From Clostridium fessum (GTDB lineage: Bacteria > Bacillota > Clostridia > Lachnospirales > Lachnospiraceae), in contig NZ_PYLO01000001.1 in the NCBI RefSeq assembly GCF_003024715.1, positions 682,001 to 746,000 of the forward strand: a stretch of 64,000 nt of DNA. Direction: 5' to 3'. Both the position numbers and the translations under genes were made by a program. Shown piece by piece: positions 36,914 to 46,278 of this stretch. Positions within the stretch are counted from its first letter, which is position 1. The number at the start of each line of letters is the position of its first letter. Below the pieces are notes generated by a model that saw only the letters and a list, made by a program, of their open reading frames with translations, was not told where the DNA came from and made no database searches.

Positions 36914-37019
36914 CTGTTTTCCTTCCTTTCCTTCTCGCTTCCATCTTCCCTGTCCATTCTCTTCCTGCGCCTAAAAAACGCAAAATAAAACCAGTTTCTT
37001 ACATGGAGGTATTTTTATC

Positions 37020-38222
37020 TTAATCCACCAGTGCCGGATCCCAGGATTCCTTCCACGGAAGTCCCCATTTATTTAACGCATCCATAAATGGATCCGGATC
37101 AAATTCTTCAATATTATAAACGCCCGGTTTCTGCCAGGTTCCATTCATCACCAGCATCGCACCGATCATCGCCGGTACACCGGTTGTGTAGGAGATCGCC
37201 TGGGAACCAACCTCTTTGTAGCACTCCTGATGATCACAGATATTATATAAGTAATACTTCTTCTCTTTTCCATCCTTCTTACCCTGGAAAATGCATCCGA
37301 TATTCGTTTTTCCAACAGTACGAGGACCAAGGGATGCCGGATCCGGAAGCACTGCCTTTAAGAACTGCAGCGGTACGATCTCTTTTCCTTCGTACATAAT
37401 CGGCTCGATCGAAGTCATGCCGACGTTCTCCAGACACTTTAAATGGGTCAGGTAACTCTGGCCGAAGGTCATGAAGAAGCGGATCCGCTTGATTCCCGGC
37501 ATATTGAGCGCCAACGATTCGATCTCCTCATGGTGAAGCAGGTACATATCCTTCATGCCGACGCCGTCAAAATCATACTCTCTCTTGATCTCCATCGGTT
37601 TCGTCTCTACCCAGTGTCCATCTTCCCAGTAAGAACCGTTTGCCGACACCTCCCGGATATTGATCTCCGGGTTAAAATTGGTTGCAAACGGATAGCCGTG
37701 GTCGCCGCCGTTGCAATCCAGAATGTCGATGTAGTTGATCTCGTCAAACTCATGTTTCAGCGCATACGCCGAAAATACGCCGGTTACACCCGGATCAAAG
37801 CCGCTTCCCAGCAGTGCGGTAATGCCCGCCTCTTTAAATTTCTCACGATATGCCCACTGCCATTTGTACTCAAATTTTGCCGTATCCTCCGGCTCATAGT
37901 TCGCAGTATCGATATAATGGGTCTTCGTCGCCAGGCAGGCATCCATGATCGTCAGATCCTGGTACGGAAGCGCTAGGTTCAGCACCACATCCGGGTTAAA
38001 TTTCTCAATCAGGGCAATCAGCTCGTCCACGTTGTTTGCATCCACCTGTGCAGTCTGGATCTTCGTCTTGGTGGTTCCCTCTAATTTTTCTTTCAGCGCA
38101 TCGCATTTGGACTTCGTCCGGCTTGCAATGCAGATCTCCTCAAATGCCTCGCTGTTCTGGCAGCACTTGTGAATTGCTACGGAAGCTACGCCTCCACATC
38201 CGATAATTAACGCTTTTCCCAT
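37020..38222 (-). CDS. Carboxynorspermidine/carboxyspermidine dehydrogenase (saccharopine dehydrogenase family)
   Basis: A 400-residue NADPH enzyme that condenses aspartate semialdehyde with putrescine (or diaminopropane) to give carboxyspermidine (or carboxynorspermidine). The Rossmann motif IIGCGGVASVAIHKC is at the N-terminus. LLGSGFDPGVTGVFSAYAL and DCNGGDHGYPFATNFNPEINIREV are typical of this subfamily, distinct from true saccharopine dehydrogenase. AGGAGG precedes the ATG at 38222; the open frame runs 27 codons further. It sits directly upstream of nspC. Confidence 0.92.
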   Translation of the reverse strand: MGKALIIGCGGVASVAIHKCCQNSEAFEEICIASRTKSKCDALKEKLEGTTKTKIQTAQVDANNVDELIALIEKFNPDVVLNLALPYQDLTIMDACLATKTHYIDTANYEPEDTAKFEYKWQWAYREKFKEAGITALLGSGFDPGVTGVFSAYALKHEFDEINYIDILDCNGGDHGYPFATNFNPEINIREVSANGSYWEDGHWVETKPMEIKREYDFDGVGMKDMYLLHHEEIESLALNMPGIKRIRFFMTFGQSYLTHLKCLENVGMTSIEPIMYEGKEIVPLQFLKAVLPDPASLGPRTVGKTNIGCIFQGKKDGKEKKYYLYNICDHQECYKEVGSQAISYTTGVPAMIGAMLVMNGTWQKPGVYNIEEFDPDPFMDALNKWGLPWKESWDPALVD

Positions 38223-38350
38223 CTTTTTTTCCTCCTGTATTCTGAAATGTACTCTGTTTTTGTTCCATTTTATAATCCAAATTTCACATTTGCTTTTGTT
38301 CAAACACTTTTCAGTTCATGTCTCAAACACACACTTTTATTTGATGATAC

Positions 38351-38410
38351 CAGGGTCAAAAGGTCAGAAGTTCGACGCAAGCTTGCTTGCAGGAGAATTT
38401 TTGACCTTGG
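38351..38410. repeat. Inverted repeat in the speB-to-dehydrogenase spacer
   Basis: CCAGGGTCAAAA at the left pairs with TTTTGACCTTGG at the right with small bulges. Inside is AAGC/GCTT symmetry. There is no T-run, so it is probably a processing or stability hairpin within the polyamine mRNA. Confidence 0.55.
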
Positions 38411-38429
38411 GACCCGCCAAAAACATTTC

Positions 38430-39305
38430 TTACTTAATCTTTGGATTTCCCAACAGCGCCAGCAGCATCTCCCTTACAATCTTGCACGCCACCGCCGTCG
38501 ATGCACCGGACGCATCCAGCGCCGGGGATAATTCATTCACATCACATCCAACAATCCAAGCTGCACTGCAGATCTGCGTGACTGCCCGTCGAAGTTCCTC
38601 AAAACTGATTCCGCCCGGTTCCGGCGTTCCTGTTCCCGGAAATACACTCGGATCCAGCACATCCAGATCCAGGGTAAAATACACCGGTTTTCCTTCCAGT
38701 TTCCGAAGAGTTTCCTGAAGGACTTCCATATCCACGATAAATGGATGCGTCGTCACGTGTTCTTTTCCCCAGCGCCATTCCTCCCGGTCGCCGGAGCGGA
38801 TACCAAACTGCGTGATCCTGCCATCTCCCAGGACTTCCCAGCAGCGGCGCAGCACACAGGCGTGGGAAAGTTTCGCGCCCAGATAATCGTCCCGCAGATC
38901 GGCGTGTGCATCAAAATGAATGATATGCAGATCCGGATATTTCTCTGCCAGTGCCTGCACCGGTGCCAGCGTCACCAGGTGCTCGCCGCCCAGCATAAAT
39001 GGGATCTTGCCATCCCCGGCTATCTCCGCCGCCCGCTCCCGCAGATCCTTTAACGCCAACGATGCGTCACCAAAGCAGAGCTCCTGATCGCCCGCGTCAA
39101 ACACGGCGTAATCGGTCAGATCACGGTCCTGGTACGGCGAATACGATTCCAGCCCATAGGATTCCGAGCGGATCGCCCGTGAGCCGAACCGGGTGCCCGG
39201 GCGGTACGAAGTGGTTGAGTCAAACGGCGCGCCGTAGAGCACGATCCCCGCCTCCTCATAGCTGGCGTCACACGCCAGAAACGTCTCAATATTTGCCTTC
39301 AACAT
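38430..39305 (-). CDS. speB: Agmatinase (arginase family)
   Basis: Hydrolyses agmatine to putrescine and urea. The 291-residue ureohydrolase has the two-manganese motifs GGEHLVTL, FDAHADLRDDY and LDLDVLDPSVFPGTGTPEPGG. The first gene product of the route, arginine decarboxylase, is encoded two genes upstream, which supports agmatine as substrate over arginine. The start overlaps the speE 3' end by 20 bp, so translation is probably coupled. Confidence 0.93.
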   Translation of the reverse strand: MLKANIETFLACDASYEEAGIVLYGAPFDSTTSYRPGTRFGSRAIRSESYGLESYSPYQDRDLTDYAVFDAGDQELCFGDASLALKDLRERAAEIAGDGKIPFMLGGEHLVTLAPVQALAEKYPDLHIIHFDAHADLRDDYLGAKLSHACVLRRCWEVLGDGRITQFGIRSGDREEWRWGKEHVTTHPFIVDMEVLQETLRKLEGKPVYFTLDLDVLDPSVFPGTGTPEPGGISFEELRRAVTQICSAAWIVGCDVNELSPALDASGASTAVACKIVREMLLALLGNPKIK

Positions 39306-40146
39306 CTTCTAACATCTCCTCCACATATGCCGGCAGGTAAAATGCCCCTTTATGCAGGGTCGTCGTATAATACCGGCAGTCCAGCCCCCGCAGGTTCCAT
39401 CTTGTCTCATCCAAATTCTTTAACGGATGGTATTTCTTCGACGCAAATCCAAACAGCCAGTGCCCGGACGGGTAGGTCGGGATATGCGCCTGATAGACGC
39501 GGCTGATCGGAAATGACTCCACGATCCGCTTATGAGCCCGCTTGCACGCCTCCGCATCTTCGGCATAAAACGGGCTTTCATGCTGATTGACCATGATGCC
39601 GTCCTCTTTTAACGCCTTATAGCAGTTCCCGTAAAATTCCCGGGTAAAAAGCCCTTCGCCCGGTCCAAACGGGTCGGTTGAATCCACGATGATCAGATCG
39701 TATTCATTTTCCTTAAAGCGGACATATTTCAGCCCATCCTCATAGTGGATCGAGAGTCTCGGATCATCGAGACGGCACGCTGTCTTCGGCAGATATTTCC
39801 GGCAGACCTCCACCACCAGCGGGTCGATCTCCACCATGTCGATGTGCTCGATCTCCGGATAGCGGGTCAGCTCCCGGATCACGCCTCCATCCCCGGCTCC
39901 AATTACCAGTACCTTTTTGACCAACGGATGCACTGCCATCGGCACATGCGTGATCATTTCGTGATAGATAAATTCATCCTTTTCCGTCAGCATCATATAT
40001 CCATCCAAAGTCAAAAACCGCCCAAATTCCGGCGAATCAAAGACATCGATCCGCTGAAACTCGCTCTTTCCGCTGTAAAGCTGGCGATCCACCCGGATGG
40101 AAATTTTTACATTTGGCGTATGATTCTCTGAAAACCAGAAATTCAT
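39286..40146 (-). CDS. speE: Spermidine synthase (polyamine aminopropyltransferase)
   Basis: Transfers an aminopropyl group from decarboxylated S-adenosylmethionine to putrescine. The 286-residue protein has the nucleotide motif VLVIGAGDGGVIREL and the DSTDPFGPGEGLFTREFY loop. With speD in the same operon it completes the AdoMet-dependent route to spermidine. It starts 28 bp after speA and overlaps speB. Confidence 0.95.
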   Translation of the reverse strand: MNFWFSENHTPNVKISIRVDRQLYSGKSEFQRIDVFDSPEFGRFLTLDGYMMLTEKDEFIYHEMITHVPMAVHPLVKKVLVIGAGDGGVIRELTRYPEIEHIDMVEIDPLVVEVCRKYLPKTACRLDDPRLSIHYEDGLKYVRFKENEYDLIIVDSTDPFGPGEGLFTREFYGNCYKALKEDGIMVNQHESPFYAEDAEACKRAHKRIVESFPISRVYQAHIPTYPSGHWLFGFASKKYHPLKNLDETRWNLRGLDCRYYTTTLHKGAFYLPAYVEEMLEDVEGKY

Positions 40147-40174
40147 AATTTTCCCCTTTCTATCTACTGCTTAT

Positions 40175-41725
40175 CTATTTCAGCACATTCAGGCGCTCAA
40201 TCCCCGGATCCTCCGGTCCGGTCATTGAACATCCTTTTTCCAGCGCATACGCAATGTAGTCAATGATCTCTTCCGTGATCTGCTCGCCCGGCGTCAGAAT
40301 CGGAATGCCAGGCGGGTAGCACATGACAAACTCACTGCACACACGCCCGGCTGTCTCGCGGATCGGAAGGGATTCTTTTTCCCCATAAAATGCCTCCTGC
40401 GGCGACATCGCCACGATCGGTTCAATGTAATCAAAATCCATCAGCGTCGATTTATCCCGGCTGAACCGGCGCTTGATCTCCGCCAGCGCGCTGACCAAGC
40501 GCTCTACCTCCCGCTGCCGATCACCGATGGAGAGATATGCCAGAATATTTCCCAGATCACCAAATTCCGCCTGGATATCGTACTCGTCCCGGAGAAGATC
40601 ATAAACCTCGATCCCCGCCAGCCCGATATCGCGCGTGTGAATTGAAAGTTTGGTCACATCGAAATCATAAATGCTGTCGCCGTTTACCAGCTCCTTCGAA
40701 TAGGCATAATAACCGCCAATCCGGTTGATTTCTGTTCTCGCATACTCCGCCAGCTCCACCACCTGCTTAAATGCCTCACGCCCGCGAAGCGCCAGGTTCC
40801 GTCTGGAGATATCGAGACTGGAAAGGAGCAGGTAGGAACCACTCGTCGTCTGCGTCAGATTGATAATCTGGCGGACATACCCGGCGGACATACCCGGACC
40901 CGTCAGAAGAATCGAGCTCTGCGTCAGGCTTCCGCCTGATTTGTGCATCGAAACCGCCGCCATATCCGCCCCAGCTGCCATCGCGGAAATCGGCATATTT
41001 TCCCCGAAATAAAAATGGGTTCCATGTGCCTCATCAGCTAAACACAACATCCCATGCTCATGTGCCAGCTTTACGATCGAGCGCAGATCCGAACAAATGC
41101 CGTAATACGTCGGATTGTTCACAAACACCGCCTTAGCATCTGGATTTTCCTTGATCGCCCGGCGCACATCTTCCACACGCATTCCAAGAGGAATCCCCAG
41201 TCTCTTATCACCCGCCGGATTCACATAGACCGGAACCGCGCCTCCAAGCACCATGGCACCCATGACGCTGCGGTGGACATTTCGCGGCAATATAATCTTC
41301 TCGCCCCGCTTGACTGCCGTCAGCACCATGCTCTGGACCGCCGATGTCGTACCGCCGACCATCAGGAATGCGTGTGCCGCCCCGAATGCCTCAGCCGCCA
41401 GCTGCTCCGCATCCGCGATGACGGACACCGGATGGCAGAGGTTATCGAGCGGCTTCATGGAATTGACGTCCAGCCGCATGCAGGTCTCTCCTAAAAGTTT
41501 CGTCAACTCCGGGTTGCCGCGCCCCCTCTTGTGCCCCGGCACATCAAACGGCACCACGCGCATCTTCTGAAATGCTTCCAGCGCCTCATAGATCGGCGCG
41601 CGCTCCTGGGTCAGCGCGTCATCTCTTCGACTACCTCCCCCCGTTTCTTTCGGTTCTGAAGCTTCCTTTCTGCGCCGTGCACTCCGTCCGACGCCCGGCT
41701 CCAGATTTCTTCTCTCTTCTTCCAT
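40175..41725 (-). CDS. speA: Arginine decarboxylase (Orn/Lys/Arg decarboxylase, fold I)
   Basis: A 516-residue PLP enzyme. The PLP lysine is Lys262 in AVSMHKSGGSLTQ, with ADEAHGTHFYF at 230-240 and PGHKRGRGNPEL near 63-74. This Gram-positive family holds arginine, lysine and ornithine decarboxylases. Linkage to agmatinase points to arginine. AGGAGG fits the ATG at 41725; a second ATG at 41752 lacks one. The first 38 residues are a charged, low-complexity extension rich in Arg and Glu that homologues usually lack. Confidence 0.93.
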   Translation of the reverse strand: MEEERRNLEPGVGRSARRRKEASEPKETGGGSRRDDALTQERAPIYEALEAFQKMRVVPFDVPGHKRGRGNPELTKLLGETCMRLDVNSMKPLDNLCHPVSVIADAEQLAAEAFGAAHAFLMVGGTTSAVQSMVLTAVKRGEKIILPRNVHRSVMGAMVLGGAVPVYVNPAGDKRLGIPLGMRVEDVRRAIKENPDAKAVFVNNPTYYGICSDLRSIVKLAHEHGMLCLADEAHGTHFYFGENMPISAMAAGADMAAVSMHKSGGSLTQSSILLTGPGMSAGYVRQIINLTQTTSGSYLLLSSLDISRRNLALRGREAFKQVVELAEYARTEINRIGGYYAYSKELVNGDSIYDFDVTKLSIHTRDIGLAGIEVYDLLRDEYDIQAEFGDLGNILAYLSIGDRQREVERLVSALAEIKRRFSRDKSTLMDFDYIEPIVAMSPQEAFYGEKESLPIRETAGRVCSEFVMCYPPGIPILTPGEQITEEIIDYIAYALEKGCSMTGPEDPGIERLNVLK

Positions 41726-41833
41726 CTGCCGTCCCTCCTGAAAATCACTCATTCGTTTCTTCTATCGAATTTCCCTGGTTTTCGCGGTATTTTCCAGTCA
41801 AACCATTCTCTTTCCTCTCAAAAAGCATTTCTT

Positions 41834-42601
41834 TTAAAACACATTTCTTCCGCTGAAAATTTCAATCATCTCCCGCCGCAGGCTGTCCATAATACTGAGT
41901 CTGGTGGTCGGCGGAAGTTCATAGACATCTGTCTTAAACAGATAATTCTGCAGATCGATCTCTTTCAGCATCATCTTGGTATGGAACAGATTCGCCTCGT
42001 ACACATTGATATCGACCACATCGTAGCGCCGCAGCGTTTCCTTGGAGATATAATCCTGAATCGAGCGGATCTCACGATCCATAAACAGCTTTTTTCCGTC
42101 CACATCCCGCGTGAATCCGCGCACCCGGTAGTCCATCGTAATGATGTCCGAATCAAACGAACCGATCAGGTAATCGAGAGTCGAAAGAGGCGTGATCTCC
42201 CCGCAGGTCGCCACGTCGATATCCACCCGGAAGGTCGCCAGACAGGTCTCTGGATGGTATTCCGGATAGGTATGGACGGTCACATGGCTCTTGTCCAGAT
42301 GCGCCACCTGCGTCTCCCCCTGCACCGGCACCATAGAGTCTTCCGCAATCAGAAGCGTAACCGAAGCCCCCTGCGGATCGTAGTCCTGCTGGGAAATACT
42401 CAATACCCGCGCCCCGATCATATCTGTCAGCGACGTTAGAATCCGGGTCAGACGTTCCGAATTGTACTGCTGATCAATGTAGGCAATATAATCCTTCTGC
42501 TCCCTCGGTGTCTTGGCATAACAGACATCATAGATATTAAAGCTAAGCGCCTTTGTAAGGTTATTAAAGCCGTATAATTTTAATTTTTCGCTGTGATCCA
42601 T
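41834..42601 (-). CDS. speD: S-adenosylmethionine decarboxylase proenzyme (long, E. coli type)
   Basis: A 255-residue pyruvoyl enzyme, similar in length to E. coli SpeD rather than the roughly 125-residue Bacillus type. The proenzyme self-cleaves before Ser105 in [14 protein letters not shown]; the serine becomes the pyruvoyl group. [18 protein letters not shown] follows. It is the first gene of the polyamine operon. A 440-nt leader containing a 52-codon ORF and an intrinsic terminator precedes it. Confidence 0.95.
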   Translation of the reverse strand: MDHSEKLKLYGFNNLTKALSFNIYDVCYAKTPREQKDYIAYIDQQYNSERLTRILTSLTDMIGARVLSISQQDYDPQGASVTLLIAEDSMVPVQGETQVAHLDKSHVTVHTYPEYHPETCLATFRVDIDVATCGEITPLSTLDYLIGSFDSDIITMDYRVRGFTRDVDGKKLFMDREIRSIQDYISKETLRRYDVVDINVYEANLFHTKMMLKEIDLQNYLFKTDVYELPPTTRLSIMDSLRREMIEIFSGRNVF

Positions 42602-42636
42602 ATCTTCCTTCTCCTGAAATATAAATGGTGTTGATC

Positions 42637-42670
42637 AAAAAAGCGGATGATGTGTCTCCACATCATCCGC
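42637..42670 (-). terminator. Intrinsic terminator in the speD leader (attenuator candidate)
   Basis: A perfect 12-bp stem GCGGATGATGTG / CACATCATCCGC with a 4-base loop is followed by TTTTTT on the minus strand. It ends 36 bp before the speD start codon and about 400 nt after a strong promoter. Confidence 0.85.
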
Positions 42671-42849
42671 AAAAACGTTCTTTTCCTGCTTCGCTCTATT
42701 TTTACAAATCTGCCGTATATCTGCGAAATCTTCCCTTGTCCCTATTTACCGCATATACTGCACATTGCTTCAAACCTTTTTATCCACAGAAATCTTACAT
42801 TCAGAGTCTATATAGCAAATATCTACTTTTACCACTCTTATTGACCGTT

Positions 42850-43008
42850 TTACAAGTTGATGTGCATGAGCACTGGTTGTAAAGTAACCAACTTATAAAA
42901 TTGAGCTTTTAACTCAATCAATAGGGCAGTTCGCACTGCCAATCGGCATTTGACCCGGCTGTCCGTATGGCCATTCCCTGTTTCACAGGTGGTCAGATAT
43001 ATTTGCAT
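42850..43008 (-). CDS. Possible leader peptide upstream of speD (52 residues)
   Basis: An ORF starting 34 nt after the predicted transcription start, reading MQIYLTTCETGNGHTDS... and ending ...VLMHINL. The ribosome-binding site is weak (AAGAG). Its last codons include CACATCA, which is complementary to TGATGTG of the terminator's 5' arm. It may be a regulatory leader peptide, or only an open frame inside a structured RNA or dispersed repeat. Confidence 0.35.
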   Translation of the reverse strand: MQIYLTTCETGNGHTDSRVKCRLAVRTALLIELKAQFYKLVTLQPVLMHINL

Positions 43009-43048
43009 GGATGACTCTTAAAATGTTAAGATTTTCCATATCAGAGGT

Positions 43049-43077
43049 ATCATACAGCAATTTTGGTAAAATGTCAA
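43049..43077 (-). promoter_or_regulatory. Sigma-A promoter of the polyamine operon
   Basis: TTGACA (43072-43077, minus) and TATGAT (43049-43054, minus), spaced by 17 bp, lie just after the lgt stop codon. The predicted start is near 43042. Confidence 0.85.
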
Positions 43078-43112
43078 GAATGATTTTTATTTGGGTTGAC
43101 ATTTGAAAATTT

Positions 43113-43880
43113 TCACTTTTCTAACGGTACTTCCGTCCGCTTCCCGCAGAACGCAAACATCGCCACGCCCGCCGCAAAGATAAACAACGAGATAAACTGT
43201 GAAGTCGAGAGGGATCCGACCGCTCCCCGGTTCAAATCACCGCGGAAAAATTCCAGCACGAAGCGTCCCAGACTGTAGCAGATCAGATACAGGGATACCA
43301 CCTGCCCCTGTTTTTTGCACTTTTTCGCCGCATAGAGAAGCAGCAGGCAGTGCAGAAAATCCAGACCGCTTGAGATGAGCTGGGTCGGAACCAGGGGAAT
43401 GTTGTTCGGGGCAAAGTCCGAATCGTGGAACACGATCGCAAAATGGCTGTGGGTCGGCATACCGTAGCAGCAGCCAGCCAGAAAACAGCCGATCCGTCCA
43501 AAGCCCTGCGCGAGCGCAACCGACGGCATGACCAGATCCGCGTACTGGAAAAAGGAAATATGCTTGATCCGGCTCAGTATATAACCGCCCAGCACACCGC
43601 CGATGATGCCGCCGTACACGACAAATCCGTCGCTGATATCTAGCAATTTCTTCGGGTTTGCCAGAATTTCGTCAAAGATTGTGACATAGTACAGAAGTTT
43701 TGCACCTAAAATTCCACATACAACACCGCAGATCGCGATCGAGAGGATCATATCGACATCCATCCCCCGCTTGTTTGCCCGGTACTCTGCCAGGTAATAC
43801 GCAACGATAATGCCGATGCCAATCATCAGACCGTAGCCGTGGATCGTGATGCTGCCGATTGTGAATAAGTCATTTTTCAT
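43113..43880 (-). CDS. lgt: Prolipoprotein diacylglyceryl transferase
   Basis: Transfers diacylglycerol to the lipobox cysteine of prolipoproteins at the membrane. The 255-residue protein has about seven hydrophobic segments. The family core is GFGRIGCFLAGCCYGMPT, the Firmicute variant of the HGRxGNFxN signature, and the C-terminal RFVLEFFRGD is well conserved. It stands alone. The polyamine promoter starts right after it. Confidence 0.9.
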   Translation of the reverse strand: MKNDLFTIGSITIHGYGLMIGIGIIVAYYLAEYRANKRGMDVDMILSIAICGVVCGILGAKLLYYVTIFDEILANPKKLLDISDGFVVYGGIIGGVLGGYILSRIKHISFFQYADLVMPSVALAQGFGRIGCFLAGCCYGMPTHSHFAIVFHDSDFAPNNIPLVPTQLISSGLDFLHCLLLLYAAKKCKKQGQVVSLYLICYSLGRFVLEFFRGDLNRGAVGSLSTSQFISLFIFAAGVAMFAFCGKRTEVPLEK

Positions 43881-43975
43881 GAAAGGTTTATCCTCCTATT
43901 TAGTTTACGTTCCCTGATGCTTTTCGATTATAGCATTATTTATATAAAAAAACAAATGTTAATAGATAGCAGAAA

Positions 43976-44019
43976 AACAGATGTAAAACAGGCTTTTTTC
44001 TTCCCATTCTACATCTGTT
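43976..44019 (-). terminator. Terminator of the metal ATPase operon
   Basis: AACAGATGTA (43976-43985) pairs with TACATCTGTT (44010-44019), followed on the minus strand by TTTCTG. The loop is long (24 bases). Confidence 0.65.
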
Positions 44020-44072
44020 TCACTGTACTTATTTTATAATTGAGGATATAATCAAGCCCGTATCCAGACTCC

Positions 44073-46172
44073 TTACGCCTCTTCCCGCTCTTCCTCCGGC
44101 AGCAGGTTCGTCATGCTCTTTAAGCTGATCGCCAGTGTCGAGCTGTTGTGCAGCAGCGCCGACATAGACGGTGTGATGATACCAGCCACCCCCAAGAGAA
44201 TCAGACCCAGGTTGAAGCTGATGACGAAACGGTAGTTTCCATGGACACGTTTCATCAGATCCATGCTCAGATGACGCAGAAGCACGACTTCATCCAGGGA
44301 ATCTTTCTTGATCGTGATATCCGCGATCTCTCTGGCAATCTCCGCGCCCTCGCTGACTGCGATGCCCGCGTCTGCTGCTGACAGGGCCGGTGAATCGTTG
44401 ATGCCGTCACCGATCATGATAACTTTGTGGCCTTTCGCCTTCTCCTCCTCAACAAAGCGCGCCTTATCCTCCGGAAGTACCTCGGAGAAATAATCATCCA
44501 CGCCGACCCTCTTCGCGATCGCCGCTGCGGTCCGCTCGCTGTCGCCGGTCATCATGACAATGCGCTTAAATCCAGCCTCTTTTAACTGGCGGATGACAGA
44601 CGGTGCTTCCTCACGCAGCGGATCCTCGATGCAGATAACGGCTGCAAGCTGTCCGCCGATTGCCATGTAAAGATGGGAACAATTTTCCGGAAGGTTCTCA
44701 AACTTCTCTTTTCCATCCTCCGGCAGTGTGCACTTCTCATCCTCAAATACGAAATGGTGGCTTCCAATCACGACGCGTTCTTCGCCCACATAGGTAGCGA
44801 TACCGTGCGCTACGATGTAATCCACTCTCGAGTGCATCTCCTCATGTACCAGATGACGTTTTTTCGCTTCCTGTACGACCGCGTTTGCCATCGAATGCGG
44901 GAAATGTTCTTCCAGGCAGGCTGCGATACGAAGCAGTTCTTCCTTCTCCATGCCATTGAAAGATACTACATCGGATACAACCGGTTTTGCCTTGGTCAGG
45001 GTTCCGGTCTTGTCAAATACGATCGTCTCCGCCTCGGCAACAGCCTCCAGAAACTTGCCGCCCTTGACCGTAATGTGATGCTGGCTTGCCTCACGCATCG
45101 CAGACAGGACTGCAAGCGGCATTGCCAGCTTCAGTGCGCAGGAGAAATCAACCATCAGGATCGACAGTGCTTTCGTCGCGTTGCGGGTCAACAGATAGGT
45201 AAGCGCGGTACCGCCCAGACTCCACGGAACGAGTGCATCTGCCAGGTTCGACGCCTTGCCTTCAACGGATGATTTGAGCTTCTCCGAATCCTCGATCATC
45301 TGTACGATACGCTCATAACGGGTGGAACCGGCGGATTTTTCTACCTTGAAGGTAATCTCTCCCTCTTCCAGCGCGGTTCCTGCGTAAACATAGCTGCCCG
45401 GCTCTTTTCTGACCGGCTGGGATTCGCCGGTCATCGAAGCCTGGTTGATCATCGCCTCGCCGCTCACTACGACACCATCCAGTGGAATCACTGTACCCAT
45501 ATGGACGGTCAGCTCGTCGCCCGCGGTAACATCCGAAAGCGGTACAAGGACTTCGGTCCCGTCCACTTTTTTCCAGACCTTTTCCACGTTCAAGGACATG
45601 CTCCGCGCCAGATCCCCAACGGATTTCTTATGTGTCCACTCCTCCAGAAGCTCACCGACGCCGAGCAGGAACATAACGGAGCCAGCCGTATTGAAATCGC
45701 GGCGCAGAAGGGAAACACTGATCGCCGTCGCATCCAGCACCTCCACATGCAGCTTGCGCTTAAATACGAGGCAGTGGATACCTTTCACGATATAACGGAT
45801 CGCCTGCACGGACGTGTATACCGCACGGACCGGCGCCGGGAGAAATGTCTTCGTCGCAAAGCGGGTCAGTACCTTCTGAATCAGCTTTTCTTTGTACTCC
45901 TGATTCAGGGCGCGTCCGCTGCTTTTAACTGCCATCTCCTGTTTTTCGGTAATCTGACCATCAAACGCCGCTACCTGTACGAGTACCGCCTCCCGATCCT
46001 CCTTATAATAGATAACCGCATCTGCTGTCCGCTCATACACCTTAGCCGCCGTCACGCCGTCCAGGCCAAGCAGATACTGTTCCAAAACGTCCGCTTCGCG
46101 CACGGTATGGAATTTCCGGGCAAGGCTGATACGGATTCTTCCTTTGATTTCATGCTTTATAATGAATTTCAT
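44073..46172 (-). CDS. P1B-type metal-transporting ATPase with an SCA membrane motif
   Basis: A 699-residue P-type ATPase. Landmarks are MTGES (about 247-251), DKTGT with the phosphorylated Asp387, MMTGDSERTAAAIA and GDGINDSPAL. In the membrane metal site the usual CPC is replaced by Ser344-Cys345-Ala346 (VDFSCALKLAMPL). The N-terminal 60 residues resemble an HMA domain without its CxxC pair. The metal is therefore not copper or zinc by simple motif reading; manganese, iron or another divalent metal is possible. It is the last gene of a unit with a DUF6110-like protein and a Fur-like HTH. Confidence 0.9.
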   Translation of the reverse strand: MKFIIKHEIKGRIRISLARKFHTVREADVLEQYLLGLDGVTAAKVYERTADAVIYYKEDREAVLVQVAAFDGQITEKQEMAVKSSGRALNQEYKEKLIQKVLTRFATKTFLPAPVRAVYTSVQAIRYIVKGIHCLVFKRKLHVEVLDATAISVSLLRRDFNTAGSVMFLLGVGELLEEWTHKKSVGDLARSMSLNVEKVWKKVDGTEVLVPLSDVTAGDELTVHMGTVIPLDGVVVSGEAMINQASMTGESQPVRKEPGSYVYAGTALEEGEITFKVEKSAGSTRYERIVQMIEDSEKLKSSVEGKASNLADALVPWSLGGTALTYLLTRNATKALSILMVDFSCALKLAMPLAVLSAMREASQHHITVKGGKFLEAVAEAETIVFDKTGTLTKAKPVVSDVVSFNGMEKEELLRIAACLEEHFPHSMANAVVQEAKKRHLVHEEMHSRVDYIVAHGIATYVGEERVVIGSHHFVFEDEKCTLPEDGKEKFENLPENCSHLYMAIGGQLAAVICIEDPLREEAPSVIRQLKEAGFKRIVMMTGDSERTAAAIAKRVGVDDYFSEVLPEDKARFVEEEKAKGHKVIMIGDGINDSPALSAADAGIAVSEGAEIAREIADITIKKDSLDEVVLLRHLSMDLMKRVHGNYRFVISFNLGLILLGVAGIITPSMSALLHNSSTLAISLKSMTNLLPEEEREEA

Positions 46173-46199
46173 GATTCATCTTCCTCCGGTTATAGAAGA

Positions 46200-46238
46200 G
46201 CTGCCGCGAGACAGCATCCCATGCTATCTTGCGGCAGC
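46200..46238 (-). other. Strong hairpin between the DUF6110-like gene and the ATPase
   Basis: GCTGCCGC-AGA-AGCA pairs with TGCT-TCT-GCGGCAGC with two mismatches. There is no T-run, so it is more likely an mRNA processing or stability element than a terminator. Confidence 0.6.
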
Positions 46239-46278
46239 CCCCCCTGTTATTTAGATTCATGTATTCTTGGAGTTGCTA

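Noticed and set aside
42637-43042. RNase P RNA or tmRNA in the speD leader
   Set aside because: The GAGGAAAGTCC and ACAGAA cores of RNase P and the tRNA-like end of tmRNA are not present.
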